64,000 nucleotides of DNA from CAJXII01 sp965242915 (lineage in GTDB: Bacteria; Campylobacterota; Campylobacteria; Campylobacterales; Arcobacteraceae), in contig CBDETN010000027.1 of NCBI GenBank assembly GCA_965242915.1, positions 1 to 64,000 of the forward strand. The letters run 5' to 3'. The position numbers were made by a program, and so were the translations under genes. Within the stretch, counting starts at the first letter, position 1. Every line of letters starts with the position of its first letter. The notes under the pieces are model-generated. The model saw nothing but the letters and a program-made list of their open reading frames with translations. It made no database searches and had not been told where the DNA came from. Positions 1 through 7,695 of the stretch are shown in pieces.

Positions 1-259
1 TCTATTATATTTTTTAAAGATATATCATTTTGCACAGTGTCCCATTGACTTAACATATTTATCTTTTTTGATAACATAAATTATCATCATTGGGACAATT
101 GCGGTTTAAATATGTTGTAAATCTTTTTTTATAAATATTTGTTTTGACAACTTTTGTATAAAAATCATCTTGTATAGCTTTGACACTATCTGTTGATATT
201 CCATAAGAATAAGAAGATAACAATATAATACAAATAAAAAATGAGCGAATTATATTCAT
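1..259 (-). pseudogene. small exported protein, frameshifted at an A-run
   Basis: The open frame (59-259) encodes 66 residues beginning with a clear signal peptide (basic start, hydrophobic stretch ending in SYSYG) and a Cys pair in the mature part (NCPNDDNLC). It stops in the codons after an A6 run (plus-strand T6 at 64-69). One extra A would let the frame continue as QKKINMLSQWDTVQND to the window edge, which reads like natural protein. I infer a periplasmic protein of unknown function, broken by a one-base deletion, switched by slippage, or affected by a sequencing error. The family is not recognised and the 3' end is off the window. Confidence 0.5.
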
Positions 260-269
260 ATTATAAAAA

Positions 270-666
270 TTATTTTAAATCTAACTCGGCAACCAAATTA
301 ATGAACTTGATAAAATCAAAAGGTTTCAATAAATAATTATTGATACCTAACTCTTCAGCTTTTTTTATATATTCAGGTTCTGTATGAGCTGACATAATTA
401 TAAATGGTAAATCTTTATTTATTTGCTGTACCTTTTCAATTAATTCTAACCCATTCATAACCCGGCATATTAATATCCGTAACAACCAAATCAAATGCTT
501 CACTTTCTTTATCTATAATTTTATCAAATGCAAGTTGTCCATTTGCTGCTGTCTCAAAATTTGCTTGTAATTTAGTAAGAGTATCACTAATAATAGTGAT
601 TAAATCTTCTTCATCTTCTACAAATAAAATATTTACTTTTCTTAACTTTGCTATCTTATCTTGCAT
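270..666 (-). pseudogene. CheY-like response regulator, broken by a one-base insertion
   Basis: The first part (436-666) carries the receiver start ILFVEDEEDL (acidic pocket) and the phospho-acceptor strand VVTDINMPG, then runs out of frame. The second part (270-503) resumes with MNGLELIEKV, the conserved IIMSAH (Thr/Ser position replaced by Ser) and the invariant Lys in LLKPF. The two halves join exactly if one T is removed from the GGTTATG stretch near 460-464. The repaired protein would be about 131 aa, a normal single-domain CheY length. It follows cheW on the same strand, so it belongs to the chemotaxis cluster. As read, the gene cannot make a full receiver. Confidence 0.85.
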
Positions 667-695
667 TTATATATTCTCTTATTTATTTTGATCTA

Positions 696-1175
696 TTATG
701 AGTATTTTAATTCTTCTTTATGTATTACAGCTTCTATATCCATTACCACAAGCATTTCACTATTGTCCATTCTTAAAAATCCTTTAAGATATTTAGATGG
801 TATTGCTGAACCCATATCTGAAACAGGCGATAAACTATTAGTATCAATTTTTTGAACATCATCAACTTTATCTACAACAATTCCTACCATTCTTTTATCT
901 GCGGTAATAATAGCAATTACTGCTGTATTATCATCATAAATAGCTTCTCCGGTTCCAAATCTAATTCTAGTATCTAAAATAGGTACAACTTCACCTCTTA
1001 AGTTTATAAGACCTTTTACCCATTCACTTGTATTTGGCAATATTGTAATTAACTCAGGATAAGTTAAAATTTCTCTAATCTTTGGCAATTCAATTGCATA
1101 TTTCATTGACCCTAATATAAATGTCATATACTCATTTGTATTCGTACTATTAAATTCTCTTGTCTCTACTGCCAT
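696..1175 (-). CDS. cheW: chemotaxis coupling protein CheW
   Basis: This 159-aa protein matches the CheW family in length and pattern: an N-terminal strand (YMTFILGSMKYAIEL), the conserved region around WVKGLINLRGEVVPILDTR near residues 52-72, and IVVDKVDDV in the second half. CheW bridges chemoreceptors and the kinase CheA in the cytoplasmic array. It lies downstream of the CetA/CetB-like receptor pair and just upstream of a frameshifted cheY, all on the minus strand. ATG start preceded by AAAGGA. cheA is not in the window. Confidence 0.93.
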   Translation of the reverse strand: MAVETREFNSTNTNEYMTFILGSMKYAIELPKIREILTYPELITILPNTSEWVKGLINLRGEVVPILDTRIRFGTGEAIYDDNTAVIAIITADKRMVGIVVDKVDDVQKIDTNSLSPVSDMGSAIPSKYLKGFLRMDNSEMLVVMDIEAVIHKEELKYS

Positions 1176-1204
1176 AAAAAATCCTTTGTATTTTTTTAGT
1201 GTTT

Positions 1205-1268
1205 AGGGTTTAGGGTTTAGAAGTTCTTCACTAACAACTAACACCTAATCACTAAACCCTAATAATTC
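1205..1268. repeat. intergenic repeat with TTTAGGG units and an 11-bp inverted repeat
   Basis: Between the PAS gene and cheW. It contains two direct TTTAGGG units; TTAGGGTTTAG (1210-1220) pairs perfectly with CTAAACCCTAA (1252-1262). The loop contains CACTAACAACTAA (1229-1241), a 13-mer that recurs exactly at 38887-38899 between rho and murI, in both cases near TAATCACT. This looks like a dispersed intergenic repeat family; its function is unknown. Confidence 0.6.
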
Positions 1269-1658
1269 CTACTCAGCTTTCTTCCACTCTTTATATAAAG
1301 CTTCATGTTCTTCAATCTCTTCTCTTGAAGGTTTTCTTCTGCAAGATAAATAACCTTTACCGCCATTACAAGTTTCAAATGGATATACTGTAGCATATAC
1401 CCAATAATATCCACCGTCTTTTGTAGCATTTTTTACATAACCAGTCCATGTTTCACCTTTTTGTACCGTATCCCACAAAGATTTAAATGCTGCTTTTGGC
1501 ATATCTTGATGTCTTACTAAATTATGCGGTTGACCTGCCAACTCATCAAGTTCATAACCAGCAATTTTACAAAAATCATCATTTGCAAAAGTAATTATAC
1601 CTTTTGCATCTGTTTCACTTACTAGGAATGCATAATCATCTAATACTGTCTCTTTCAT
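1269..1658 (-). CDS. PAS-domain energy-taxis protein, CetB/Aer-like
   Basis: A single PAS domain of 129 aa with Aer-type features: FVSETDAKGIITFANDDFC-like opening (ETDAKGIITFANDDF), GYELDELAGQPHNLVRH, the MPKAAFKSLW segment and GYYWVYATVYP. In Campylobacter jejuni the redox signal is sensed by CetB, a free PAS protein that binds FAD and signals through the membrane protein CetA. Here the PAS gene sits 15 bases downstream of a membrane MCP, the same two-part arrangement. FAD binding is inferred from the family. ATG start; no transmembrane segment. Confidence 0.85.
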   Translation of the reverse strand: MKETVLDDYAFLVSETDAKGIITFANDDFCKIAGYELDELAGQPHNLVRHQDMPKAAFKSLWDTVQKGETWTGYVKNATKDGGYYWVYATVYPFETCNGGKGYLSCRRKPSREEIEEHEALYKEWKKAE

Positions 1659-1673
1659 AAAAACTCCCTTTTC

Positions 1674-3074
1674 CTAATTAAATTGCTTAGCTTGCGCATC
1701 TGAAACTAAAGCATTTGCCATAGTTTTAACTTCATCAGCTACACTTGCCACACTATTTGCTTCATTGGCATTTTCTTGTGTTGCACGGTCTAAAGTTGTA
1801 ATTGCATCATTGATTTGTTCAACACCTTGCATCTGTTCTTTTGTAGAAGCTGATACATCTTGGATAATATGAATTACATCATCAACATTTTTACTTAACT
1901 TTTCATAACCTTCAATCATCTCATCTGATATCTTTTTACCATCATTTGCCTTAGCTGTTGCACCTTCAACCAGAGCTTTAATTTCATTTGCTGCTTCTGC
2001 TGACCTTGAAGCTAGATTTCGCACCTCTTGAGCAACAACTGCAAATCCTTTTCCTGCTTCCCCTGCTGTTGCTGCTTCAACTGCTGCGTTTAATGATAAA
2101 ATATTTGTCTGGAATGCTATTTGGTCAATTACAGTAATAGATTCATTAATAGCAGTTACTTGGTTATTAATCTCATCCATTGCAGATGCTGTAGAAGATG
2201 CTAATTTTTGACCAGATGCTACTGATATTTGTACATCATTACTTAAACTTGACATTTTAGTTGCATTCTCTGCATTATTTCTAGTGATGCTTGTAATCTC
2301 TTCAACTGCCGCTGCTGTTTCTTCCAAAGATGCGGCTTGCTGGTTTGCTCTTTGTGCAAGGTGATTTACACTCTCACTCATTGAAGCTGAATTTGATTCT
2401 AATGTTTGTCCATTTGACAAGTTTAATTTTGCACTATCTGACAAAGTATCTCCTAAAAGATTCACACTTGTCATAACAGCCAGCATATCTGCTTTTAGTA
2501 TTGGATCAATTGTTACTTTACTTCTGAAATCATCATTTGCATATTGTTCAACTACAGTTTTTAGTTCATTCATATCTCTATTAATAGCAGTAATCATCTT
2601 ATTAATTGTTGTAGCTAGTGTTTGAATCATAGGATTAGTTGTTTCAGAATGAATTCTGCACTTATAAATACCTTGTTCAACTTTATCCGAGGTAATTGTA
2701 AGTTCTCCAATAACTTTCATATCGTTTTGAAGTTGTTTTGTTACATTAGCGGCAGTTTCATTTAAATCTAAAATTAATTGCGAAATTTCATCATGGTGAT
2801 GCACTTCAATCGGTATATATCTATTTGTTTTAAATTGCGCAAAATCTAAAAACATATTAAACTGTTCTTTAAATCTAGATATACCGCCTGTAATTTGTTT
2901 CATAACTATAAAATTACTAAATCCTATAAGTAGAGCAAATATTATATTAATTGCAACAATTGGAATTATAGAAGCTCCGCTTGTTACTGCCATAATCGAT
3001 ACAATAAAGATACCCGCTTGAGCCATGACCATTGTTATAAATAACTTTTGTTTGGTTTGTAAGTTTTTAAACAC
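1674..3074 (-). CDS. methyl-accepting chemotaxis protein, CetA-like
   Basis: 466 aa. Two hydrophobic segments lie at the N-terminus (about residues 10-55) with almost no periplasmic loop, followed by a HAMP-like linker, a helical region (about 90-215) and a signalling domain whose hairpin tip reads IDQIAFQTNILSLNAAVEAA and FAVVAQEVRNLA. The lack of a periplasmic sensor domain and the adjacent PAS gene fit CetA, which relays signals from CetB to the CheW/CheA array. Its C-terminus shows no CheR/CheB tether motif. Most upstream of the cetA-cetB-cheW-cheY row; about 65 bases separate it from xseA. Confidence 0.87.
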   Translation of the reverse strand: MFKNLQTKQKLFITMVMAQAGIFIVSIMAVTSGASIIPIVAINIIFALLIGFSNFIVMKQITGGISRFKEQFNMFLDFAQFKTNRYIPIEVHHHDEISQLILDLNETAANVTKQLQNDMKVIGELTITSDKVEQGIYKCRIHSETTNPMIQTLATTINKMITAINRDMNELKTVVEQYANDDFRSKVTIDPILKADMLAVMTSVNLLGDTLSDSAKLNLSNGQTLESNSASMSESVNHLAQRANQQAASLEETAAAVEEITSITRNNAENATKMSSLSNDVQISVASGQKLASSTASAMDEINNQVTAINESITVIDQIAFQTNILSLNAAVEAATAGEAGKGFAVVAQEVRNLASRSAEAANEIKALVEGATAKANDGKKISDEMIEGYEKLSKNVDDVIHIIQDVSASTKEQMQGVEQINDAITTLDRATQENANEANSVASVADEVKTMANALVSDAQAKQFN

Positions 3075-3139
3075 TACTTTCCCCTCTTTTTTTCAAAGTT
3101 TTTAATTAATTTTATTATTATAGTTTATTGTTTCTTAAA

Positions 3140-4339
3140 TTATATAGCTTTTTTAGAAATAACTTCACAATCTACTGTAAAACTTGAATTTTGCAATGTT
3201 ACTATATCATTTTGTTCTAAATCTTTTAAATCTATAATCTTATTATTGTGCGTTAACTGTACAAACCCTTTTTTATCTTTTTTATTAGGATGATTTAAAT
3301 TATAACTATTATTTATGTTTTGAATTAATTGTTGTTTTGAGTATAATATTTGTGAATAGATACTGCTATATTGTTGTTTTAAAGTAGTTATAGTTAATTG
3401 TGTTAATTCAAATTTTTTTATAAGTGAATGTTGTCCAAATGAAGATAAAAGATGCTTTAGGACTTGTTCTTTCTGGAAAATAATAGTTTTAAATTTAAGA
3501 TTTATATCATCACTTAATGTATCTAGATATTGTCTTAAATCATTTATATTTGGAGTTGATATTTCAATTGCGTTTGATGGTGTACTAGCTCGTATATCAG
3601 CTACAAAATCTGATATTACAAAATCACTCTCATGCCCTACTGCACTTATTATCGGCGTTGAAACCTCAAAAATTGCATCTGCTACAATCTCCTCATTAAA
3701 TGCCCACAAATCTTCAATACTTCCTCCACCTCGTCCAACTATAATCAAGTTACTTTTCGTTTCTTGTGCTAAGCTATCTGCTATTTTAATATTTCTTACA
3801 ATATTTTCTTTAGAATCTTCCCCTTGTACCAAAGTTGGAAGCAAAATCATTTTTGCCAAAGGATATCGAGAAGCTAATATTTTTTTCATATCTTCAATAG
3901 CAGCTCCGGTATTTGAAGTAATTACATATATAGTTTTTGGAAATTGAGGTAATTGTTTTTTTATTGCAGTATCAAAGTAACCTTTTATTTGAAGCTTTGT
4001 TTTTAATTGTTCATAAGCTAAAGCCAATGCTCCCACTCCACTTGGCTCAATTTTGGAACATAAAAGTTGATAATTTCCCCTTGGAGTATAAACTGTTAAA
4101 TTTCCAGATATTACAATCTTTTGTCCAACTTCCAAACGAAATTTTAGATATTGTGCATTTCCTCGAAACATAACACAGGATATAATTGAAGATTTATCTT
4201 TGATTGAAAAATAAATATGTCCGGAATTATGATAAGTCAAGTTTGAAACTTCACCCTCCACATATATATTAGAAAATGTTGTTTCAAGTTGTGCTTTTAT
4301 CTGCTCATTAAGAGTTGATACAGATATTGGATTATTCAA
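3140..4339 (-). CDS. xseA: exodeoxyribonuclease VII large subunit
   Basis: 399 aa. N-terminal OB-fold (about 1-100: ISVSTLNEQIKAQLE, IYVEGEVSNL, SGHIYFSIKD) and the catalytic region with IYVITSNTGAAIEDM, LLPTLVQGE, IVGRGGGSIEDLWAFNEE, ISAVGHESDFVISDFVAD and ASTPSNA, all hallmarks of XseA. The enzyme degrades single-stranded DNA to oligonucleotides in complex with XseB. The C-terminal helical part is compact, as in Campylobacterota. The ATG directly abuts the ubiE stop, so the two are probably cotranscribed. No xseB-like ORF is adjacent. Confidence 0.95.
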   Translation of the reverse strand: MNNPISVSTLNEQIKAQLETTFSNIYVEGEVSNLTYHNSGHIYFSIKDKSSIISCVMFRGNAQYLKFRLEVGQKIVISGNLTVYTPRGNYQLLCSKIEPSGVGALALAYEQLKTKLQIKGYFDTAIKKQLPQFPKTIYVITSNTGAAIEDMKKILASRYPLAKMILLPTLVQGEDSKENIVRNIKIADSLAQETKSNLIIVGRGGGSIEDLWAFNEEIVADAIFEVSTPIISAVGHESDFVISDFVADIRASTPSNAIEISTPNINDLRQYLDTLSDDINLKFKTIIFQKEQVLKHLLSSFGQHSLIKKFELTQLTITTLKQQYSSIYSQILYSKQQLIQNINNSYNLNHPNKKDKKGFVQLTHNNKIIDLKDLEQNDIVTLQNSSFTVDCEVISKKAI

Positions 4340-5065
4340 TTATATCTTTCTGGCAATAAAGGTTGTTGACATATCCAAACTATAACCTTTTACAAATATA
4401 GGTTCTAATCCAACTGATTTTAACTCATTACACATCTGTTTTGTTGTGATAAAATTTTCAATTGATTCAGGTAAATATGTATAAGCATCTTTATTTTTAG
4501 ATACCAATCCGCCAATATGAGGCATAATATTATTTAAATAAAATTTGGATATTTTTGCACCCAAATCATTTTTATCATTTTTTGTAAATTCTAAAATTAT
4601 ACAAAGCCCATCTTTTTTCAACACTCTTGCAAATTCAGATAATCCCTCTTTTCTTTGAACTACATTTCTAATTCCATAAGATATAGAGATAAAATCAGCG
4701 CTTTCATCTTCCAACGGCATAGACTGAGCCCCTGCTTCTATAAAAGTTCTATGAGGTATTTTAGTCTTACCAACTTCCATCATACCAACACTAGGATCTA
4801 CTCCAACAATATCTTCTACTTCAATCCCATTATCTGAAGCAACACTTTCCCAGTCAATCATTAAATCTCCTGTACCGCAGGCAACATCTACAATTCTATC
4901 AAGTTTTGGTTTTCCATAGAAAGAAAAAGCTAAATTACAAGCTTTTTTTCTCCATAATTTATCTATACCCATACTTAAAATTCTATTTGCCAAATCATAA
5001 GTTTTAGCAATATCATTAAACATTTTTACAATATCTTCCTGACTGTCTCTATTTTGTTCTGCCAT
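4340..5065 (-). CDS. ubiE: demethylmenaquinone methyltransferase UbiE/MenG
   Basis: 241 aa class I SAM methyltransferase. Family signatures: VKMFNDIAKTYDLANRILS at the start, the SAM-binding VDVACGTGDLM near residue 60-70, SISYGIRNV, and the C-terminal YLPESIENF and ARKI end. It performs the last C-methylation in menaquinone synthesis, the quinone used by Campylobacterota, so a menaquinone role is inferred rather than ubiquinone. It overlaps no neighbour but is packed between xseA and an 82-aa membrane protein gene on the same strand. Confidence 0.94.
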   Translation of the reverse strand: MAEQNRDSQEDIVKMFNDIAKTYDLANRILSMGIDKLWRKKACNLAFSFYGKPKLDRIVDVACGTGDLMIDWESVASDNGIEVEDIVGVDPSVGMMEVGKTKIPHRTFIEAGAQSMPLEDESADFISISYGIRNVVQRKEGLSEFARVLKKDGLCIILEFTKNDKNDLGAKISKFYLNNIMPHIGGLVSKNKDAYTYLPESIENFITTKQMCNELKSVGLEPIFVKGYSLDMSTTFIARKI

Positions 5066-5085
5066 TTGTTATACCTTTTTATACT

Positions 5086-5334
5086 TTATAATAAATATTT
5101 ACCTATAAGTAGTCCTATAATAACTCCTATATTTAAAGCAACTATTACTTTCATATTATTTAATTTTTGATCATTTTTTGGAACTAATTGTAAAATTTGT
5201 TCTTGCTGTTCTAGTGAATTTTTAAAATTATTTGATGATTTATCAATATTCACTAATGTATTTCTAAGCGTTATCTCTGTTAATTCCAATCTCTCAACAA
5301 GTTCACGCGCTTGTTTAAAACTCATATCACTCAT
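5086..5334 (-). CDS. small protein with C-terminal membrane anchor
   Basis: 82 aa, unrecognised. Residues about 1-60 look like an amphipathic helix or coiled coil (ARELVERLELTEITLRN, NNFKNSLEQQEQILQL); residues 62-82 form one hydrophobic segment (VIVALNIGVIIGLLIGKYLL), so it is probably a tail-anchored cytoplasmic coil. Its ATG overlaps the stop of the ParA gene (TAATG), indicating translational coupling. I infer that it may be the membrane partner of that ParA. No catalytic motif is seen. Confidence 0.75.
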   Translation of the reverse strand: MSDMSFKQARELVERLELTEITLRNTLVNIDKSSNNFKNSLEQQEQILQLVPKNDQKLNNMKVIVALNIGVIIGLLIGKYLL

Positions 5335-6122
5335 TATCTAATATCAATCCAATTATCAAGTGAACAAAAAACGCCATTTAGATTATTTAAAACATAATCT
5401 TTTGCTTCTGTTTGAATTCTTCTAAAAAACAGATATTTTCTAGCACTCTCTACATCACCTAACTCTTTTGCCTCCATTGCTTTTTTTGCAAAGTCAGTAT
5501 TGTTGTGTGCCATCTCCCAAACTGTACTGCCAAGATACCTGCTGATTGTAATTATTTTATCATTTACTATAGGGATATATTTTGGATTTTGTACCACATC
5601 GGTAATTGTAGAATTACTGCCTAAATATTTATGTCCAAAGAAATTTATAAATTGTTCTTCTAAATAATCTTCTTCTGTAGAGATTGCTCGACTAAGAGCA
5701 AATATTAAATTATCTTGGGCATTTGGCTCAATCTTTTTAAGCTTTTTCATAGTTGCAATTGCATTTTTACCGTCAAGTTCACCATCACCTAAAGGCACTA
5801 TCCATTTTACATTTCCAAATGTTCCAACTTTTTTTATCTCATCAAGAACTAAAGTTGAAGTTTTATTACCACCCACATCAACTATTATTTCATGGTTATC
5901 ATCCATTAAAATCATCTCATCAAGTTCTTTCAGCTTATTTGTTTGAAGCATTCTTTTATTAACTATTTCAGTTCTGTTAAAACTCTCAGAATCATTATTC
6001 TCATCATCAATTTCAATATATGTAATTTTTTTACCATGTTTTTTATAAAGATATGGTGCTATTACCTGCATCGCTAAAGTTGACTTACCAACGCCACCCT
6101 TTGTTTGAGGAATTATAATCAT
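5334..6122 (-). CDS. orphan ParA/MinD-type ATPase
   Basis: 262 aa. The deviant Walker A KGGVGKST sits at residues 8-15 after IIIPQT, followed by an IEIDDENND strand and IIVDVGG (Walker B-like) near residue 80. ParA/MinD ATPases position plasmids, chromosomes or protein arrays. No parB, minE or centromere-like repeat is next to it; the coupled gene instead encodes a small tail-anchored coiled-coil protein. The location among chemotaxis genes permits, but does not prove, a role in placing arrays. Relatives exist on plasmids, so acquisition is possible. Confidence 0.85.
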   Translation of the reverse strand: MIIIPQTKGGVGKSTLAMQVIAPYLYKKHGKKITYIEIDDENNDSESFNRTEIVNKRMLQTNKLKELDEMILMDDNHEIIVDVGGNKTSTLVLDEIKKVGTFGNVKWIVPLGDGELDGKNAIATMKKLKKIEPNAQDNLIFALSRAISTEEDYLEEQFINFFGHKYLGSNSTITDVVQNPKYIPIVNDKIITISRYLGSTVWEMAHNNTDFAKKAMEAKELGDVESARKYLFFRRIQTEAKDYVLNNLNGVFCSLDNWIDIR

Positions 6123-6164
6123 AAATTTAATCCTTTTTTAATATAGTATTATTCTATCAAATTT

Positions 6165-6977
6165 TTAATTCATAATTGCTTGTGAAATTACTTCTTCTTT
6201 ATCATCGTAAAGTTTTATTTTTAAACCTTCACAGCATCTGCCGTCTTCATCCAAAGTTACAATTATAATCTGCATAATAGATTTACAACTGTTAGGGACA
6301 TCAAAATGTCCGCCAAGACCTGTCAATGCCTTGGCAATTGGAACTTTTTTATCCATCCCTATTACATTATCTCTACAGCCGGTCAGCCCTACATCTGTAA
6401 CATAAAAAGTACCATCAGATATTTCTAAATCATCAGTTCCTATATGTGTATGAGTTCCACATATTGCACTGACTTTACCCTCAAGCAATTTCATCATCAC
6501 CCGTTTTTCAGCACTTGCCTCTGCATGAAAATCCATAAATATATGCTTAATACCATCATCTTTCAACTGTTGAATTAAAGCAACAGCATGAGTAAACGGA
6601 TTTAAAACTTGAGGCATACTTATTACCCCCATAAGATTAACAATTGCTAACTTATAAGTTCCAATATCAACTATTTTTACACCACTCCCGGCTACCTCTT
6701 TTGGATAATTATCAGGTCTTAATACCGGTTTAGTTTCAAGCAAAGCCAGCATATCTTTTTTCTTATCCCAAGAATGATTTCCACCTGTAATTAAATCAAT
6801 ACCACTTTTAAATAATTCATCTGCATTTTTAACAGTTATACCAAATCCATGACTGACATTTTCACCATTTGCTATTACTAAATCTATATTATATTTATCT
6901 CTTAATTTTTGCAAATTTTGTTTAATCATTTTTCGTCCGGGGCGACCTACAATATCACCTATAAATGCTATTTGCAA
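6165..6977 (-). CDS. ymdB: YmdB-type metallophosphoesterase
   Basis: 270 aa (family about 260-270). Metallophosphoesterase motifs: IGDIVGRPGR at the start, NGENVSHGFG, TGGNHSWDKK, DFHAEASAEK and CGTHTHIGTDD, which bring the dinuclear metal ligands. In Bacillus, YmdB hydrolyses cyclic nucleotides (2',3'-cAMP and others) and affects RNA turnover and biofilm formation. The start is TTG at 6977, overlapping the last codons of a histidine kinase remnant (6968-7063). No alternative ATG exists before the conserved IGDIVG. Confidence 0.9.
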   Translation of the reverse strand: MQIAFIGDIVGRPGRKMIKQNLQKLRDKYNIDLVIANGENVSHGFGITVKNADELFKSGIDLITGGNHSWDKKKDMLALLETKPVLRPDNYPKEVAGSGVKIVDIGTYKLAIVNLMGVISMPQVLNPFTHAVALIQQLKDDGIKHIFMDFHAEASAEKRVMMKLLEGKVSAICGTHTHIGTDDLEISDGTFYVTDVGLTGCRDNVIGMDKKVPIAKALTGLGGHFDVPNSCKSIMQIIIVTLDEDGRCCEGLKIKLYDDKEEVISQAIMN

Positions 6978-7063
6978 GGTAATATCACTTTAAAACAAGC
7001 ACCATCTTGAGTGTTTTCAACTTCAATAGTACCTTCTGTTTTTTCTATAATATTTTTTATCAT
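6968..7063 (-). pseudogene. C-terminal remnant of a histidine kinase
   Basis: A 31-codon open frame with an ATG whose product ends GTIEVENTQDGACFKVILPC. This is the typical end of a HATPase_c domain: the strand after the G2 box and the final FxxxLP. The N, G1 and F boxes and the dimerisation domain are absent. It lies between a response-regulator gene and ymdB, where a sensor kinase gene would be expected. The upstream 246 bases (7064-7309) contain no further kinase sequence that I can find, so most of the gene has been deleted. Confidence 0.7.
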
Positions 7064-7309
7064 ATACAATCCTCATATTCCTATTTTTTTATTTTAATCT
7101 TTTCATTTATCTTTAAAATTTATTTCACGATATACAATATAAAAATTACATTTTTAGAGATGAAAAAATCTGATTTCTGTTAAATTATCACCATATTTTT
7201 CATATTTTAAAATTAAAAATACAATTACCAAATTCTTAGAATGTGTCATATTTCACACTCCCCACAGTTCTAATAATTTCTTAACCACTATTATTTATAG
7301 TTATAATAT

Positions 7310-7684
7310 CTATTGTTTTAAAACATCTTGAATTTTTTGTTCTAAAGCCTGCAAAGAATCAAAAGGTTTCATAAGATAATTTATAGCACCTTCTTTATGA
7401 GATTTTAAAACTTTATCTAAAGTTGAATATGCTGTCATCATAATAACTTTTTGATTTGGATTTTTTTCTATGATCTTTTCTAAAGCATCAAGTCCATTCA
7501 TCTGCGGCATCATAATATCCAATAAAACAATATCAACTTCATTATCAATTGCATCTACAGCAACCACTGGATTTGAATATGTAGTTACATTGTACTTGCC
7601 GCTTCTTCCTAAAAATCTGCTAATCATACTCAATATTTCATTTTCATCATCTACAACTGCTACATTATATACTTTATCTGCCAT
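7310..7684 (-). CDS. single-domain response regulator (CheY-like)
   Basis: 124 aa receiver domain, complete. Acidic pair VVDDEN at residues 10-15, phospho-acceptor Asp in VLLDIMMPQMNG near residue 55, conserved Thr in IMMTAYS and Lys in LMKPF. No output domain, so it acts through protein contact. It is 11 bases downstream of an MCP gene and probably cotranscribed with it. The kinase expected downstream survives only as a C-terminal scrap. Confidence 0.92.
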   Translation of the reverse strand: MADKVYNVAVVDDENEILSMISRFLGRSGKYNVTTYSNPVVAVDAIDNEVDIVLLDIMMPQMNGLDALEKIIEKNPNQKVIMMTAYSTLDKVLKSHKEGAINYLMKPFDSLQALEQKIQDVLKQ

Positions 7685-7695
7685 AATAATTCCTT

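Noticed and set aside
1205..1268. Telomere-like repeat as a sign of a linear replicon end
   Set aside because: Only two TTTAGGG units, located inside an operon with core genes on both sides.
5334..6122. ParA as evidence for an integrated plasmid
   Set aside because: No replication gene, parB or iteron is nearby and the neighbours are core genes.
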